In this document: in pieces, positions 1-8,861 of the stretch
Numbering within the stretch: position 1 is the stretch's first letter
Layout: each line of letters starts with the position of its first letter
Origin: Acidobacteriota bacterium
Lineage (GTDB): Bacteria; Acidobacteriota; Vicinamibacteria; Vicinamibacterales; UBA2999
Length of the DNA: 29,348 nucleotides
NCBI GenBank assembly: GCA_947465645.1
Contig: CANIBQ010000063.1
Coordinates: forward strand, 1-29,348
Reading direction: 5' to 3'
Made by a program: the position numbers and the translations under genes
Notes under the pieces: model-generated
Seen by the model: the letters and a program-made list of their open reading frames with translations, nothing else
What the model was told of the DNA's origin: nothing
The model's database searches: none

Positions 1-1
1 C

Positions 2-1087
<1,086 letters not shown>

Positions 1088-1105
1088 ACGCGATGGACAC
1101 CGCTA

Positions 1106-1183
1106 CGACACACCGAGGCACAGAGACACCGAGGCAAAGCTTGATCCAGAAATTCCTCAATGTCTCGGTGCCTCGGTGTGTCG
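1106..1183. repeat. Octamer-based inverted repeat, family A copy 1 (mreB-mreC junction)
   Basis: The 16 bases at 1106-1121 (CGACACACCGAGGCAC) are perfectly complementary to 1168-1183. The pairing continues inward with GAGACACCGAGG against CCTCAATGTCTC (10 of 12), leaving a loop of about 20 bases. Each arm is built from 8-bp units: CACCGAGG at 1111 and 1127 on the left, and T/CCTCGGTG at 1163 and 1171 on the right. The same unit and the same terminal CACACCGAG occur at 9803-9876 and 15083-15152. It has no T-tract, so it is not a typical intrinsic terminator and probably sits inside the mre transcript. Confidence 0.85.
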
Positions 1184-1212
1184 GGGGTGTGAATAGCGTC
1201 GCGCATTAAGCG

Positions 1213-2040
1213 ATGGCACTCCTCGAATATCGACAGCGCACCGGCTACCTCTTTCTGGCCGTGATCATTGCGCACATCATCCTCATCTCCGCGCAGGTCA
1301 ACACCCGCGGCGGCGTGCCGATGCTCGAGGCGGTGACCTTCGGGCTCTTTGCCGAGGTGCAGCGGGGCGCCTCGTTGCTCATCGCGCGCACGCAGGATTC
1401 CTGGCAGAACTATCTCGCCCTGCAGCAGGTGCGCTCCGAGAACGAGCGGCTGAAGCTCGAGGTGGCCCGCCTGCAGGTCGGCCTCCAGCAGGAGCGTGCC
1501 GTGGCGGAGCAGTCGCGGACGCTGCAGCAACTGCTCGAATTCCGGTCGTCGGTGTCGTTGGCCACCACCGGCGCTGCCGTGATTGCCGGCGGGGCGAGCC
1601 CCGACTTCCGGACGATGACGATCGACAAGGGGACGTCGGAGGGCGTGCGGCCCGACATGGCCGTGATTGCCCCGGCGGGCGTTGTCGGCCGCGTGATCAT
1701 GCCGGCCACGCGTGCCTCCAAGGTTCAGTTGCTGATCGACCGAAACGCCGCCGCCGGCGCGCTGGTGGAGCGCTCCAGGGCGCAGGGCGTGGTGGAGGGC
1801 AGCGGCGCGGATGTGCTGCACATGAATTACGTGTCCGGGGTGGCCGACGTGGAGGTCGGAGACCAGGTTGTGACGTCCGGAATAGACGGCATTTACCCTA
1901 AGGGCTTTGTCATAGGTCAGATAGAATCAATAGAGCGAGGGGCAGGGGAGTTCAGCGCCATCGTGATCCGGCCGGCCGTCGATTTTGCCTCGCTCGAAGC
2001 CGTCCTGATCGTGCTGACACCTCCAGTGGCACCGGAGTGA
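1213..2040 (+). CDS. mreC: Rod shape-determining protein MreC
   Basis: MreC is a bitopic inner-membrane protein whose periplasmic part bridges MreB/MreD to PBP2. The 275-residue product has a short cytoplasmic N-terminus (MALLEYRQRTGY), one membrane segment at about residues 12-29, a predicted coiled coil at about 70-110 rich in E/L/Q (for example SENERLKLEVARLQ), then the beta-rich MreC core with the family-like DKGTSEGVRPDMAV and GVVGRV stretches. The ATG at 1213 has no obvious Shine-Dalgarno sequence and lies 29 bases after the right arm of the octamer repeat. The stop overlaps the mreD start as GTGA, indicating coupled translation. Length and order within the mre operon match the family. 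Confidence 0.94.
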   Translation: MALLEYRQRTGYLFLAVIIAHIILISAQVNTRGGVPMLEAVTFGLFAEVQRGASLLIARTQDSWQNYLALQQVRSENERLKLEVARLQVGLQQERAVAEQSRTLQQLLEFRSSVSLATTGAAVIAGGASPDFRTMTIDKGTSEGVRPDMAVIAPAGVVGRVIMPATRASKVQLLIDRNAAAGALVERSRAQGVVEGSGADVLHMNYVSGVADVEVGDQVVTSGIDGIYPKGFVIGQIESIERGAGEFSAIVIRPAVDFASLEAVLIVLTPPVAPE

Positions 2041-2537
2041 AGGCCGCCGGGGTTTTTCTTGCGATAGCGCTTGCGCTCGCGTTGCAAACGACCCTGGCGC
2101 GGTTTGTCGTCGGCGGAACCGCGGCCCTCGATCTCGTGCTCGTCGTCGTCGTGTACGTGGCGCTGACCACCGGTCCCGTGAGCGGGATGCTGGCGGGCAG
2201 CGTGGCGGGCGTCATCCAGGACGCGCTCTCGAGCGGTGTGATCGGGATTGGCGGCCTGGCGAAGTCAATCGTGGGATTTGCGGCGGGCGTGATCGGGCAG
2301 CAGTTCATCGTGACGGCGGCGCTGCCGCGGTTCGTGATGTTCCTCGCCGCGAGTGTCGCCCACGCGGGCGTGTTCATGGGGTTGTACGTGATGCTCGGGC
2401 TGCGGACGTTTCCGTCGCCCTGGACCGCGATCCTGAGCCAGGCCGTGGGCAACGCGGTAGTCGGGATGATTGCCTTCACGATCATCGAAGGGCTGCCGGG
2501 GATTCTCGAGCGCAGGCGGATGCGGAGAAGGCTGTAG
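2037..2537 (+). CDS. mreD: Rod shape-determining protein MreD
   Basis: MreD is the small polytopic inner-membrane component of the elongasome. The 166-residue product is almost entirely hydrophobic, with about five membrane segments, and ends in a basic cytoplasmic tail (LERRRMRRRL). The motif-poor family is recognised by length, topology and its position between mreC and the PBP2 gene. The start is GTG at 2037, overlapping the mreC stop TGA (GTGA), with GGAG not separable from the overlap. It is followed after 17 bases by mrdA. Confidence 0.9.
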   Translation: MKAAGVFLAIALALALQTTLARFVVGGTAALDLVLVVVVYVALTTGPVSGMLAGSVAGVIQDALSSGVIGIGGLAKSIVGFAAGVIGQQFIVTAALPRFVMFLAASVAHAGVFMGLYVMLGLRTFPSPWTAILSQAVGNAVVGMIAFTIIEGLPGILERRRMRRRL

Positions 2538-2554
2538 TGAGGACGGGCCGATAA

Positions 2555-4495
2555 ATGGCACAAACAGAAGATCGTCGACGCGTCACGCTGCGGCTCATCT
2601 CGCTGCAGGTGAGCGTCGTGGTGGCGTTTGCCGCGCTGGCGATCGGCTTCTGGTTCCTGCAGGTCGTCCAGAACACGCGGTACGAGGAGATGGCGCAGAA
2701 CAACCACCAGCGCACGCTCGCGCTGCGCGCGCCGCGCGGGGTGCTGTTCGACCGGAACGGCAAGGTACTGGTCGAGAACCGCCACTCCTTCACGATCTCG
2801 ATCGTGCGCGAGCACACGAAGGATCTCGACCGCACCATCCAGATGCTGGCGTCGGTCGCCGGCCTCGAGCCGCGGCAGGTGAAACAGATCGTGGATCGGC
2901 ACCGGGGCGAGCCGACCTACCGGCCGATTGTCGTCGTCGAAGACGCGTCGCTTGCGCAGGTGGCCGCGATCACCGCGCGGCGCCTCGATTTCGAGCTGCC
3001 TGACGTCGTGGTCGAGGAAGTGCCGACGCGCCAGTATCCGACCGATGCGATGGCGGCGCACCTGTTCGGCTACGTCGGGGAAGCCAACGATACCCAGATC
3101 GGCGACGGGATCACCAGCGGCTCGATCATCGGGCAGCAGGGCATCGAAAAGGTCTACAACAAGCTCCTCCAGGGATCCGACGGCGCCAAGCGCGTCGTGG
3201 TCAACAGCGTCGGGCGCGAGATACGCACGCTCGACGAAGTGCCGCCAGTCGAGGGCCGCCGCGTCCAATTGACGATCGACTACGACCTGCAGAAGGCCGC
3301 CGAAGACGGCTTCCGCAACGCCGGCTTCAACGGCGCGGCGCTGATCATGGATCCGCGCAACGGCGAGGTGCTGACCTACGTGAGCCTGCCGGCCTATGAC
3401 CCCAACGACTTCGCCGCCGGCATCGACCGCGCGACGTGGGCGTCGCTGAACTCCAACAAGCTGTTGCCGCTGCAGAACCGCGTGATCCAGGGTCGGTACT
3501 CACCCGGATCGACCTTCAAGATCGTGGTGGCGACCGCCGCGCTCGAAGAAGGCCTCGTGACGCCTGACTACCGGGTGAACTGTGCTGGAGGCGCGACGTT
3601 CTACGGCCGCTATTTCCAGTGCCACCTCAAGGGCGGGCACGGCAGCGTGGACATGCGCCACGCGCTCGAGAAGTCCTGCAACGTCTACTTCTACACCCTC
3701 GGCAACATGCTCGGCGTGGACAAGATCCACAAGTGGTCGGTCAACCTTGGACTCGCCGGCAAGACCGGCATCGATCTGCCCAACGAGCAGGAAAGTCTGG
3801 TACCGTCGACCGAGTGGAAGCGGCAGCGCTACAACGAAAAGTGGTACGCGGGCGAAACGATCTCCGTGGCCATCGGCCAGGGGCAGGTCTCGGTGACGCC
3901 CGCATCGCTGGCGCTGATGATGGCGACGGTCGCCAACGGCGGCACCCGCGTCACGCCGCACGTGGTGCGCGCCGTGGACGATGGGAGCGGCTGGAAGATG
4001 GCGGGGCCGCCGGCCGCTGTCCAGGGCACGAAGTTCAGGCCCGAGACGCTCGCGGCCCTGCACGACGGCCTCTGGATGGTCGTCAACGCCGCGGGCACGG
4101 GCGCGCGCGGGCGGGTGGCCGGCCGCGACGTGGCGGGGAAGACCGGCACGGCTCAGGTCATCTCGCTCGAGGGACGGAAGGCGGCGCGAGGATCGGAGCG
4201 CGACCTGCGCGACCACGGCTGGTTCGTCTTCTTCGCGCCGAAAGAGAACCCCGAAATTGCCGGAGTGATTTTCGCCGAGCACGGTGAGCACGGCTACCTG
4301 GGCGCCCCGATTGCGAGGCACGTCATCGAGACCTACTACGCGAAGAAGGAAGGGAAACCGCTGCCGGTCCTGAAGCCGGTCGTGCCGGTCGTGCCGGTGG
4401 TACCCGAGCAGGATCCTGATTCGCCTCCCGTGATGCGGGAAGCGCAGCCGATTGCGGCCGTGCTGCCGGCGCCAGAGGCGCCAGGCCCGAACTAG
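2555..4495 (+). CDS. mrdA: Penicillin-binding protein 2 (elongasome transpeptidase)
   Basis: PBP2 cross-links peptidoglycan during cell elongation. It is a class B PBP anchored by one N-terminal membrane segment (about residues 18-37) with the rest in the periplasm. The dimerisation/pedestal region follows (RGVLFDRNGKVL at 61-72). The transpeptidase domain carries SxxK as S319-T-F-K322, SxN as S374-C-N376 and KTG at 529-531. The length, 646 residues, is normal for the family. The C-terminal tail after about residue 605 is low complexity, with PVVPVVPVV from a 9-base tandem repeat, and is unlikely to be catalytic. The TAG stop lies inside the first unit of an AGGAACC-type heptamer array. The ATG at 2555 lacks a strong ribosome binding site. 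Confidence 0.95.
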   Translation: MAQTEDRRRVTLRLISLQVSVVVAFAALAIGFWFLQVVQNTRYEEMAQNNHQRTLALRAPRGVLFDRNGKVLVENRHSFTISIVREHTKDLDRTIQMLASVAGLEPRQVKQIVDRHRGEPTYRPIVVVEDASLAQVAAITARRLDFELPDVVVEEVPTRQYPTDAMAAHLFGYVGEANDTQIGDGITSGSIIGQQGIEKVYNKLLQGSDGAKRVVVNSVGREIRTLDEVPPVEGRRVQLTIDYDLQKAAEDGFRNAGFNGAALIMDPRNGEVLTYVSLPAYDPNDFAAGIDRATWASLNSNKLLPLQNRVIQGRYSPGSTFKIVVATAALEEGLVTPDYRVNCAGGATFYGRYFQCHLKGGHGSVDMRHALEKSCNVYFYTLGNMLGVDKIHKWSVNLGLAGKTGIDLPNEQESLVPSTEWKRQRYNEKWYAGETISVAIGQGQVSVTPASLALMMATVANGGTRVTPHVVRAVDDGSGWKMAGPPAAVQGTKFRPETLAALHDGLWMVVNAAGTGARGRVAGRDVAGKTGTAQVISLEGRKAARGSERDLRDHGWFVFFAPKENPEIAGVIFAEHGEHGYLGAPIARHVIETYYAKKEGKPLPVLKPVVPVVPVVPEQDPDSPPVMREAQPIAAVLPAPEAPGPN

Positions 4496-4514
4496 GAACC
4501 AGGAACCCGGAACC
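4492..4514. repeat. Short AGGAACC heptamer array (mrdA-rodA junction)
   Basis: Three contiguous 7-base units, AGGAACC at 4494, AGGAACC at 4501 and CGGAACC at 4508, begin within the mrdA stop codon (TAG at 4493-4495) and end 6 bases before the rodA GTG. Only one orientation is present, unlike the other arrays. The 7-base period is shared with the families at 5610, 22751 and 26087. Confidence 0.7.
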
Positions 4515-4520
4515 ATAGAC

Positions 4521-5606
4521 GTGTTCGAACGCCGCCTTTACTATCACATCGACTGGAGCCTGCTGGCCGCGCTCGCCGCGCTGTGCGTCATCGGCCTGGC
4601 CTGTATCTACAGCGCGACCGGCGGACCGTCGAGCGTCTTCAATACCCAGATGTACGGCATCGTGCTCGGCATGATCGCGCTCGTAGTCTGCCTGAGCATC
4701 GACTACCGATCGCTTGCGGACAAATCGCATTTCATTTACATCGCGACGCTCGCCCTCCTTGTGTACGTGCTCTTCTTCGGCGCCGTGCGCGGCGGCTCGC
4801 GGCGCTGGATCGACCTGGGGGCGTTCAACCTCCAGCCATCCGAGTTTGCCAAGGCCGCGGTGGCGCTGGTGCTCGCCAAGTTCTTCGGCGAGAGCCGCCG
4901 CACCGTGGTCACGCGCATCGACCTGCTCATTGCAGGCGCGCTGACCGCCGTTCCCCTCATCATGATCGCGCGGCAGCCTGACCTGGGGACAGCCGTGACG
5001 CTGCTCCCGATCACGTTCGCCATCGCGTACGTGGCCGGCATGCCGATGCGGATCTTCGGCATCCTCGCACTCGTCGGGGTGCTGGCCGCGCCCATCGCAT
5101 GGAAGTTTGCGCTCCAGGACTACCAGAAGGGGCGCATCTCGACGTTCCTGGATCCCGCGCAGGACGCGCGTGGTGCCGGGTACCAGCAAATCCAGGCTCG
5201 CATCACCGTCGGCTCCGGCGGGGTGTGGGGAAAAGGATTCACCAAGGGAACGCAGGGGCAACTGCGGTTCCTCCCGGTGGCCCACAACGATTTCATCTTC
5301 TCGGTGCTTGCCGAGGAGCATGGATTCGCCGGCGTCCTCACGGCGCTGGGACTCTACTTGTTCGTCATTCTGCGTGCGCTCGAGGCGGCCCGGTTGGCCA
5401 AAGACCGCCTCGGCGCGTACCTGGTGCTGGGAGTGCTCGCCAGCTTCACGTTCCAGGTGATCTACAACATCACGATGTCGGCCGGCCTCGCGCCGGTCAA
5501 AGGACTGACGCTTCCGCTCATGAGCTACGGCGGCTCCTCCATGATTGCCACACTGGCGGGGTTCGGCCTGATTCTCAACGTGCGGATGCGCCGTTTCACA
5601 AACTAG
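4521..5606 (+). CDS. rodA: Peptidoglycan glycosyltransferase RodA (SEDS family)
   Basis: RodA polymerises lipid II into glycan strands and pairs with PBP2, encoded just upstream. The product is a multi-pass membrane protein of 361 residues. Family landmarks are RRWIDLG and QPSEFAK in the first third, QPDLGTA near the middle, LPVAHNDFIFSVLAEE in the large periplasmic loop with its conserved D/E residues, and the C-terminal PLMSYGGSS. I choose GTG at 4521, giving MFERRLYYHIDWSLL, because the frame further upstream only reads through the mrdA tail and the heptamer array. It is probably translationally coupled to mrdA, as no clear Shine-Dalgarno sequence is visible. TAG at 5604-5606 is followed after 3 bases by another repeat array. 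Confidence 0.95.
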   Translation: MFERRLYYHIDWSLLAALAALCVIGLACIYSATGGPSSVFNTQMYGIVLGMIALVVCLSIDYRSLADKSHFIYIATLALLVYVLFFGAVRGGSRRWIDLGAFNLQPSEFAKAAVALVLAKFFGESRRTVVTRIDLLIAGALTAVPLIMIARQPDLGTAVTLLPITFAIAYVAGMPMRIFGILALVGVLAAPIAWKFALQDYQKGRISTFLDPAQDARGAGYQQIQARITVGSGGVWGKGFTKGTQGQLRFLPVAHNDFIFSVLAEEHGFAGVLTALGLYLFVILRALEAARLAKDRLGAYLVLGVLASFTFQVIYNITMSAGLAPVKGLTLPLMSYGGSSMIATLAGFGLILNVRMRRFTN

Positions 5607-5609
5607 GTC

Positions 5610-5674
5610 GGCTCTAGGCTTTCGGCTTTCGGCTCTAGGACATTCCCTAGAGCCCAGAGCCCAGAGCCCAGAGC
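5610..5674. repeat. Inverted GGCTCTA/CCAGAGC heptamer arrays (downstream of rodA)
   Basis: The left arm has four 7-base units (GGCTCTA, GGCTTTC, GGCTTTC, GGCTCTA; 5610-5637). A spacer GGACATTCC (5638-5646) follows, then four units on the other strand sense (CTAGAGC, then CCAGAGC three times; 5647-5674). The centre forms a perfect hairpin, GGCTCTAGG at 5631-5639 against CCTAGAGCC at 5646-5654. The array begins 3 bases after the rodA stop. A related single-orientation array is at 22751-22780. There is no T-tract. The rest of the rodA-rng gap (5675-5793) holds a short open frame from 5694 that runs out of frame into rng; it has no supporting features and I do not call it. Confidence 0.85.
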
Positions 5675-5793
5675 CCCAACGAGGGCGGCTTCAATGATCA
5701 CGGCGCTCATCGCACTGCTGCTGACGCACCTTCTGGTGCGGGCAGGCGTCGTGCGCCTCATGATCGCGAAGCCGGCCACGGAGAGTTACGGGC

Positions 5794-7326
5794 ATGACCA
5801 AGGAGATGATCATCTCCTCGAGCGCCCACGAAACACGGGTCGCGATTCTCGAGGAAGATCTGGTTGCCGAAATATTCATCGAGCGCGAGCGGTCGCGTGG
5901 GGTGGTCGGCAATTTGTACAAGGGCCGGGTTTCGAAAGTGCTGCCCGGCATGCAGTCGGCGTTCGTTGACCTCGGTCTCGAGCGCGACGGGTTTCTCTAC
6001 GTCACCGACGTCGTCGCCACCTTCGAGGAGTTCGACCGCCTCGAAACCGACGAGGATGCCAATGGCGGACGGCCGGCGCGCCGCGACCGGGAGAAGGCGC
6101 CCGAGCCGAAAATCGAAGAGCTCCTGAAAGAAGGCCAGGAGATCATCGTCCAGGTGGCCAAGGAGCCGCTGGGCACCAAGGGCGCCCGCCTGACGTCCCA
6201 CGCGACCATGCCCGGGCGCTTCCTGGTGTTCATGCCGACGGTCGACCACGTCGGCGTGTCCCGCAAGATCGATTCACGCGACGAGCGCAGCAGGCTGCGC
6301 GGCATCGTCCGCGAGTTCCGCGAGCAGAACGGGTTTACCGGGGGGGTGATCGTCCGGACCGCGGCCGCCGGCCGTCCCAAGGACGACATCGTCTCGGACC
6401 TGAGCTACTTCCACAAGGTCTGGACCGACATCCGGCACAAGTCGGAAACCTCGCGCGCCCCGGCCGTCGTCTACCAGGAACAGAGTCTCGTGGCCAAGCT
6501 GCTGCGCGACCTGCTCACCGAGGAATTCTCGGCGATCCGCATCGACAACGCCCTCGAGCACAAGCGCGTCCTGGAGCTGATCGAGCGCATCATGCCGCCG
6601 CTCGCTTCGAAGGTGAAGCTGTACGACAAGGAGTACCCGATCTTCGAGGAGTACGGCGTCCAGGCGGAGATCGACAAGGCGCTGCGCAGCAAGGTGTGGC
6701 TGAAGTCAGGCGGCTCGATCGTCATCAACCAGACCGAGGCGCTGGTCGCCATCGACGTCAACACCGGACGCTACGTGGGCAAGAAGACGGCGGGGCGCCT
6801 CGAGGACACGATCCTCAAGACCAACCTCGAAGCGGTCAAGGAAATCATCAGGCAGATCCGGCTGCGCGACCTCGGCGGCATCATCGTCCTCGACTTCATC
6901 GACATGGAGGAGAAGAAGAACCGCCAGAAGGTGTTTCAGACGGTGGAGCAGGAGCTGTGCAAGGACCGCGCGCCGTCGAAGGCGCTGCAGGTCTCCGACT
7001 TCGGCCTCGTCATCATCACCCGCAAGCGCGTCAAGCAGAGCCTCGAGCGCGTGCTCACGGAGCCGTGCCCGTACTGCGCCGGGAGCTCGGTCATCAAGTC
7101 CACGTCGACGATCTGTTACGAGATCCTCGCGGAGGTCAAGAAGATCAGCGGTGACCTCGACGGCCAGAGCCTCGTCCTTCGCGTCAACCCGGACATCGCC
7201 CGCGCGTTGCGCGACGAGGAGCGCGCGGTGTTCAAAGACCTGAAGCAGACCCTCAACCGCGAGATCACCATCAAGCCAGACATCCAACTACATCATGAGC
7301 AGTTCGACCTGATGGCGATCGGGTAG
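5794..7326 (+). CDS. rng: Ribonuclease G/E family endoribonuclease
   Basis: This is a single-strand-specific endoribonuclease acting in rRNA 5' maturation and mRNA turnover. The 510-residue length matches RNase G rather than the long RNase E. The N-terminal S1 domain (about residues 36-128, with LYKGRVSKVLPGMQSAFVDL) is interrupted by a charged insert at about residues 82-108. The catalytic DNase I-like region has the metal-binding aspartates in AIDVNTG (D321) and IVLDFIDM (D367), and the zinc-link CPYC lies at 425-428. ATG at 5794 is preceded by GGAGAG about 9 bases upstream; a second ATG four codons later is possible. Linkage of rodA and rng is common in several phyla. The call is secure; the RNase G versus short RNase E naming is by length. 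Confidence 0.93.
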   Translation: MTKEMIISSSAHETRVAILEEDLVAEIFIERERSRGVVGNLYKGRVSKVLPGMQSAFVDLGLERDGFLYVTDVVATFEEFDRLETDEDANGGRPARRDREKAPEPKIEELLKEGQEIIVQVAKEPLGTKGARLTSHATMPGRFLVFMPTVDHVGVSRKIDSRDERSRLRGIVREFREQNGFTGGVIVRTAAAGRPKDDIVSDLSYFHKVWTDIRHKSETSRAPAVVYQEQSLVAKLLRDLLTEEFSAIRIDNALEHKRVLELIERIMPPLASKVKLYDKEYPIFEEYGVQAEIDKALRSKVWLKSGGSIVINQTEALVAIDVNTGRYVGKKTAGRLEDTILKTNLEAVKEIIRQIRLRDLGGIIVLDFIDMEEKKNRQKVFQTVEQELCKDRAPSKALQVSDFGLVIITRKRVKQSLERVLTEPCPYCAGSSVIKSTSTICYEILAEVKKISGDLDGQSLVLRVNPDIARALRDEERAVFKDLKQTLNREITIKPDIQLHHEQFDLMAIG

Positions 7327-7353
7327 AATCCGCCTCGAGGAAGGGATGGTGTG

Positions 7354-8475
7354 ATGAAAAAGACGTTAATCGCGGTGGCGATCTTCGCATCCGTCGTGAC
7401 GATGGCCGGATCAGCGCAGGCGCCGGCCCAGAAGGGCGGAGGCGATATCACCGGTCCGTACGACCTGGTCGCCGGATGGCCGCAGAACTGGTGCGGCCAG
7501 GGCTACATCATTGGATCCACCGCGGGCATCTGGGCCGAGAGTCCGGACCGCGTGTTCGTCTTTGCCCGAGGCTGTCTCCCTGTGCTGGAAAATCCCGGCG
7601 ATCTCGTGCCCACCCGCAATGCCTCGGGGTATGACCTCGCTCAGGCGGATCCGTCCCGCCATCCGCGCTGGGATCACATCGTCAACATCGTGGACCGGAA
7701 CGGGCGGCTCGTCGAGTCGTGGGAGCAGCACAACAAGCTGTTCGTCCGGCCGCACCGCGTCCTGGTGAGCCCGTACGACCCGCAGCGGCACGTGTGGCTC
7801 GTCGACGACGGCGCGCACGCCATCTTCAAGTTCACCCGCGACGGAAAGCAGTTGGTGCAGACCATCGGCACGCCGAGAGTGCCGGGCAATGACGAAACGC
7901 ATTTCGCCCGCCCGACCGACGTCGCCTTCCTGCCGGATGGGACGTTCTTCGTGAGCGACGGCTACACCAACACCCGCGTGGTCAAGTTCGACCGGAACGG
8001 GAAGTTCCTCATGACGTGGGGCATGCGCGGCACCCCGCCCAACGAGACGCGTCCCGGGTACATGAACACGGTGCATGCGATCGTGACCGACAAGCAGCGG
8101 CGCCTGTACGTCAGCGATCGCGCGAACCACCGGGTTCAGGTCTTCGACGAGAACGGCAAGTTTCTCGACGCGTGGCCGAATGTCCCGCTGCCCTACTCGT
8201 TCGTGATGTCCGACGACCAGCACCTGTGGTCCGCCTCCGGGCTGACGCAGAAGTTCACGAAGTACGATCTCAACGGCAGGCTGCTCTCGTCGTGGGGCAC
8301 CTTCGGCGCATTCCCGGGCGGCTTCTGGGGCGTCCACCAGTTTCACGTCGACACCGAGGGGAACCTGTACACCGCCGACGTGCACGTCGGGCGGCCGCAG
8401 AAGTTTCGGCCGAAGCCGGGCGCCAACCCGGCCCAGTTGATCGGACGCCCCACGGTGCAGATAGGCACGAACTAA
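7354..8475 (+). CDS. Secreted NHL-repeat beta-propeller protein
   Basis: The product is about 373 residues with an N-terminal signal peptide (MKKTLIAVAIFASVVTMAGSAQA). It contains several NHL-type blades: D-G-x-x-V-x-D repeats such as LPDGTFFVSDGYTNTRVVKFD, and DKQRRLYVSDRANHRVQVFD followed by ENGKFL. These form a six-bladed propeller resembling the peptidyl-alpha-hydroxyglycine alpha-amidating lyase-like group. The catalytic assignment cannot be made from sequence alone, and many bacterial members have no known substrate. The blades are regular and there is no transmembrane anchor, so a periplasmic or secreted location is likely. ATG at 7354 is preferred over the adjacent GTG at 7351, with AAGGGA at 7341-7346 as ribosome binding site. 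It starts 27 bases after rng. Confidence 0.8.
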   Translation: MKKTLIAVAIFASVVTMAGSAQAPAQKGGGDITGPYDLVAGWPQNWCGQGYIIGSTAGIWAESPDRVFVFARGCLPVLENPGDLVPTRNASGYDLAQADPSRHPRWDHIVNIVDRNGRLVESWEQHNKLFVRPHRVLVSPYDPQRHVWLVDDGAHAIFKFTRDGKQLVQTIGTPRVPGNDETHFARPTDVAFLPDGTFFVSDGYTNTRVVKFDRNGKFLMTWGMRGTPPNETRPGYMNTVHAIVTDKQRRLYVSDRANHRVQVFDENGKFLDAWPNVPLPYSFVMSDDQHLWSASGLTQKFTKYDLNGRLLSSWGTFGAFPGGFWGVHQFHVDTEGNLYTADVHVGRPQKFRPKPGANPAQLIGRPTVQIGTN

Positions 8476-8496
8476 ACCTCTTTCACTTTCACGTAG

Positions 8497-8545
8497 CCAC
8501 GGAGGATTCTTTGGATGAGTTCTCCGTGGCTCCGTGCCTCCGTGG
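8497..8545. repeat. CACGGAGG octamer inverted repeat (variant of family A)
   Basis: GCCACGGAG at 8496-8504 pairs perfectly with CTCCGTGGC at 8522-8530 across a 17-base loop. The right side is three 8-base units ending in CTCCGTG (8521, 8529, 8537). The unit CACGGAGG differs by one base from CACCGAGG, the unit of the family-A elements at 1106, 9803 and 15083. The array lies 21 bases after the stop of the NHL gene. The remaining gap to 8639 shows nothing else I can name. Confidence 0.7.
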
Positions 8546-8639
8546 CCTCTCCCCAGCTGGCTCCCCTCCCGGTATCGCTCGACGAGCTCGAGACGAATGG
8601 CGAGTTTCTTGAAGAGTCTTATGCCGGAGGCACAGGATC

Positions 8640-8861
8640 ATGACCATTCGGAAGAAATCAGCGGAGCAGGAGCTCAAGGGTACCGGTCAGAAGCTGAAAG
8701 GCGTCGGACAGGAAATTATCGGACGAGCCACCGGAGACGACGACATGCGGGCGCGAGGTGAGCTGAACCAGGTGGGCGGCCAGATTCGCAGCAAGATTGG
8801 AGAGGCCGGCCGGAAGATCAGCGGCGCGGTCGAGCGCGGGAAGTCGCGCCGCCGCGAGTAG
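8640..8861 (+). CDS. CsbD-like stress-response protein
   Basis: This is a 73-residue, highly charged, hydrophilic protein with the CsbD-family pattern of short amphipathic repeats: EQELKGTGQKLKGVGQEIIG followed by a second unit, RARGELNQVGGQIRSKIGEA. CsbD proteins are small, probably disordered or helical proteins induced by general stress; their molecular role is unknown. A basic tail (KSRRRE) closes the protein. ATG at 8640 has GGAGG about 10 bases upstream. Its 3' end overlaps the convergent MGMT-domain gene by 44 bases. Confidence 0.82.
   Translation: MTIRKKSAEQELKGTGQKLKGVGQEIIGRATGDDDMRARGELNQVGGQIRSKIGEAGRKISGAVERGKSRRRE

Noticed and set aside
1106..1183. Intrinsic terminator between mreB and mreC
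   Set aside because: The hairpin has no following T-tract and lies inside an operon whose genes are normally co-transcribed.
5694..5969. Possible small membrane gene between rodA and rng (MITALIALLLTHLL)
   Set aside because: It overlaps rng out of frame for most of its length, with no ribosome binding site and no recognisable family; the hydrophobic start is not enough.
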